A DNA stretch of 7,459 bases. Source: Actinomycetota bacterium. Lineage in GTDB: Bacteria; Actinomycetota; Humimicrobiia; Humimicrobiales; Humimicrobiaceae. A program made the position numbers and the translations under genes. Within the stretch, counting starts at the first letter, position 1, and each line of letters opens with the position of its first letter. The notes under the pieces were generated by a model that saw only the letters and a program-made list of their open reading frames with translations, was not told where the DNA came from and did no database searches. The stretch is taken from contig JAGYMN010000059.1 of NCBI GenBank assembly GCA_018400395.1, positions 1 through 7,459 of the forward strand. Reading direction: 5' to 3'. Positions 5,755 to 7,459 of this stretch are shown here, one piece after another.

Positions 5755-7459
5755 TTACAGCTTGCCTGCAGTCTGGTATCCATCTCTTATCGCATCCTGT
5801 GCATTTCCGATAAACCTTGCATCTCCGATTACATAAACCGGTATCATGCCTCTTAAATTTTCTTCAAGGGGATTATGGCTTCTCATCCCGGTAGAAACCA
5901 CAATCGTATCTATTCCCTCAAATCTAATAGACTCTCCATTTCTTTCTGCAAAAATAGTTTTACCTTCTATTTTTTTTATATGGGTATGATCGCTAAAAAT
6001 AACACCATTTTCGGTCATCATTTTTAAAGAAAGCGCCTTTGCAATCATCTCCATATCCTCTCCAAAATCCGTTGTCCGCTTGACAATAATTATTTTATTA
6101 CCTTTTTCTATTAAGGCAGTTGCGATATCTACCCCTATTAACCCACCTCCTAAAATAAAGACTTTTTTGTTTTCCGGTAAATTCTTCTCCAGCAAAATAT
6201 CGGCCCAGTAAAATCCTTCAAGACCGGGAATAGGAGGTACAGATGGTATTGAGCCGGTTGCCAGTATTACACCGTCATACCCGGATATTACATCCGTCTC
6301 TCTGGCTTCTTTATAAATTATGTTTACCCCCTTATTTTTCAATTCACCAATCATATATGGTACCAGACTCTTCATTGATGTTTTATTAGGTGTTAAGTGC
6401 GCAAAGTTAAATTGTCCGCCGAGCTTATCTTTTTCATAGAGATCAACATCATGACCCCTCTTTTTTAGGATTATTGCTGCTTCCATCCCTGCTAATCCTC
6501 CCCCCACAACAGCATATTTCCCGGGCTCCGCCGAAGTTTTGAATACCCTGCTGTTATTCCCAACTTCAGGATTCACAAGGCAACTTAAACCCTGGCCCGA
6601 CCTTACACCGCCGAGGCAGCCTTCAACACAGGTAAGGCAGGGTACTACTTCACCCTTTTCTTTATTTAAATATTTCCCCACAAATTGCGGGTCTGCCACC
6701 ATAGCCCTGCCTATAGCCATGTACTCTGCCGAATAATTTTTTTTCAGATCTTCAATATCATCAAAACTGTTTATTTTACCGACAAAGATTACCGGTATAT
6801 TTATTTCTTTGCTTATTTCTTTTGCCATCTCCCATGTTTTCTTCTTCTGAATAAACATATGCTGAAAAAACCAGGGGGGTGTTGAACATACAGTACCTGC
6901 AGAAACATGTATTGCTGATACCCCCTTTCTAGCCAGGACCCCTGAAAATTCAATCATCTCGGGCAGCTTTATTCCGTCCGCCAGCATCTCATCTCCGCTT
7001 ATTCTTGCAATCACAGGCAGGTTTACGGATTCCTTAACTGCCTCCAGAACAATTATGGGAAATTTTATGCGGTTCTCAAAACTTATTCCATACTTATCTG
7101 TCCTGCGGTTAACATGAGAGGAAATAAACTGCGCCAGAAGATATCCGTGACCAAATTGTAGTTCAATAAAATCAAAACCGGCATTACGGGCTCTAATAGC
7201 AGCATTTTTAAAAAGCATTTTCGCTATCTCCATGTCTCCCTCGTCCATCATTTTTGGTGTTGCCCCTCCGTTTTCACAGGGCTTATCGGTGGAAGACACA
7301 AAATAATTACCGGGAATTTTAGGATTTGCCATTCTCCCGGGATGGTTTAGGTGAGCAACAGCTTTTGCCCCACATCTATGGATAGCATCAATTAATTTCC
7401 TTAACCCGGGAATTTTATCATCGTCATCTATTCCCAGCTGCATGGGTATCTCCCTTGAA
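5755..7459 (-). CDS. NADH:flavin oxidoreductase, old yellow enzyme/2,4-dienoyl-CoA reductase (FadH/BaiCD-like), 5' end beyond the window
   Basis: Three-domain flavo-iron-sulfur reductase that transfers hydride from NAD(P)H via FAD, a [4Fe-4S] cluster and FMN to activated C=C bonds such as enoates. Family members act on dienoyl-CoA, bile-acid intermediates or trimethylamine, so the substrate here is open. Numbering from the internal Met at 7443: TIM barrel with HLNHPGR and FGHGYLLAQFISS...NRRTDKYG; four cluster cysteines in CLTCVEGC (C269, C272, C276) and SCLVNP (C288), spaced CX2CX3CX11C; dinucleotide fold VVGGGLAGME (G314-G319); second nucleotide fold KVFILGGGLIGVD; and a closing VYVIGDA motif. 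The frame stays open past that Met to the window edge (SREIP precedes MQLGIDDD), and family members begin about 75-80 residues earlier, so Met at 7443 is not the real start. The C-terminus is complete. Neighbours give no substrate clue. Confidence 0.95.
   Translation of the reverse strand, partial: SREIPMQLGIDDDDKIPGLRKLIDAIHRCGAKAVAHLNHPGRMANPKIPGNYFVSSTDKPCENGGATPKMMDEGDMEIAKMLFKNAAIRARNAGFDFIELQFGHGYLLAQFISSHVNRRTDKYGISFENRIKFPIIVLEAVKESVNLPVIARISGDEMLADGIKLPEMIEFSGVLARKGVSAIHVSAGTVCSTPPWFFQHMFIQKKKTWEMAKEISKEINIPVIFVGKINSFDDIEDLKKNYSAEYMAIGRAMVADPQFVGKYLNKEKGEVVPCLTCVEGCLGGVRSGQGLSCLVNPEVGNNSRVFKTSAEPGKYAVVGGGLAGMEAAIILKKRGHDVDLYEKDKLGGQFNFAHLTPNKTSMKSLVPYMIGELKNKGVNIIYKEARETDVISGYDGVILATGSIPSVPPIPGLEGFYWADILLEKNLPENKKVFILGGGLIGVDIATALIEKGNKIIIVKRTTDFGEDMEMIAKALSLKMMTENGVIFSDHTHIKKIEGKTIFAERNGESIRFEGIDTIVVSTGMRSHNPLEENLRGMIPVYVIGDARFIGNAQDAIRDGYQTAGKL

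Noticed and set aside
1..7459. CRISPR arrays, tRNA or rRNA genes, IS elements, phage or toxin-antitoxin modules
   Set aside because: No regularly spaced repeats beyond the short array at 3472-3512, no tRNA-like arms, and no transposase, integrase or toxin motifs were seen.

Overview
The window looks like a chromosomal segment of a low-to-moderate GC, anaerobic-type bacterium. Protein-coding stretches are AT-leaning and the spacers are strongly AT-rich. Promoters are of the sigma-70/sigma-A type, Shine-Dalgarno sites are purine-rich, and groEL carries a CIRCE operator, which is typical of HrcA-regulated bacteria such as Firmicutes and several deep-branching phyla. A type-2 TrpB, a clostridial-style Fe-S old yellow enzyme and an unusual GroEL tail would fit a Clostridia-like lineage or a candidate phylum. 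The sequence alone does not settle the taxonomy.

Layout. Bases 1-1103 (+) hold the 3' part of a type-2 tryptophan synthase beta chain. Bases 1104-1269 look like a self-contained mini transcription unit on the + strand: near-consensus promoter, 5' hairpin, strong SD, a 14-codon Lys/Gly-rich ORF starting with TTG, and an 11-bp hairpin. Bases 1323-1522 (+) hold an apparent gene remnant whose two halves lie in different frames. From 1625 to the right edge every gene is on the - strand. In transcription order these are an NADH:flavin oxidoreductase of the old yellow enzyme/FadH type (5' end beyond the window), a small two-helix membrane protein, a YjcF/ElaA-like GNAT acetyltransferase, a COG0731-type radical SAM protein, and groEL. 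The + and - units converge between 1522 and 1625.

Regulation. The clearest regulatory region is upstream of groEL. It holds tandem copies of a 14-15-bp repeat, a -35/-10 pair with 17-bp spacing, and a CIRCE element (16 of 18 arm positions match) right at the predicted start site. A leader of about 190 nt with an AT-rich hairpin follows. There is no groES next to groEL, so this groEL appears to be transcribed alone under HrcA-type heat-shock control. The membrane protein and the GNAT gene are 30 bp apart and probably co-transcribed. No pathway links the remaining genes, and no multi-gene defence or mobile system is visible. The most novel-looking item is the microgene at 1104-1269.
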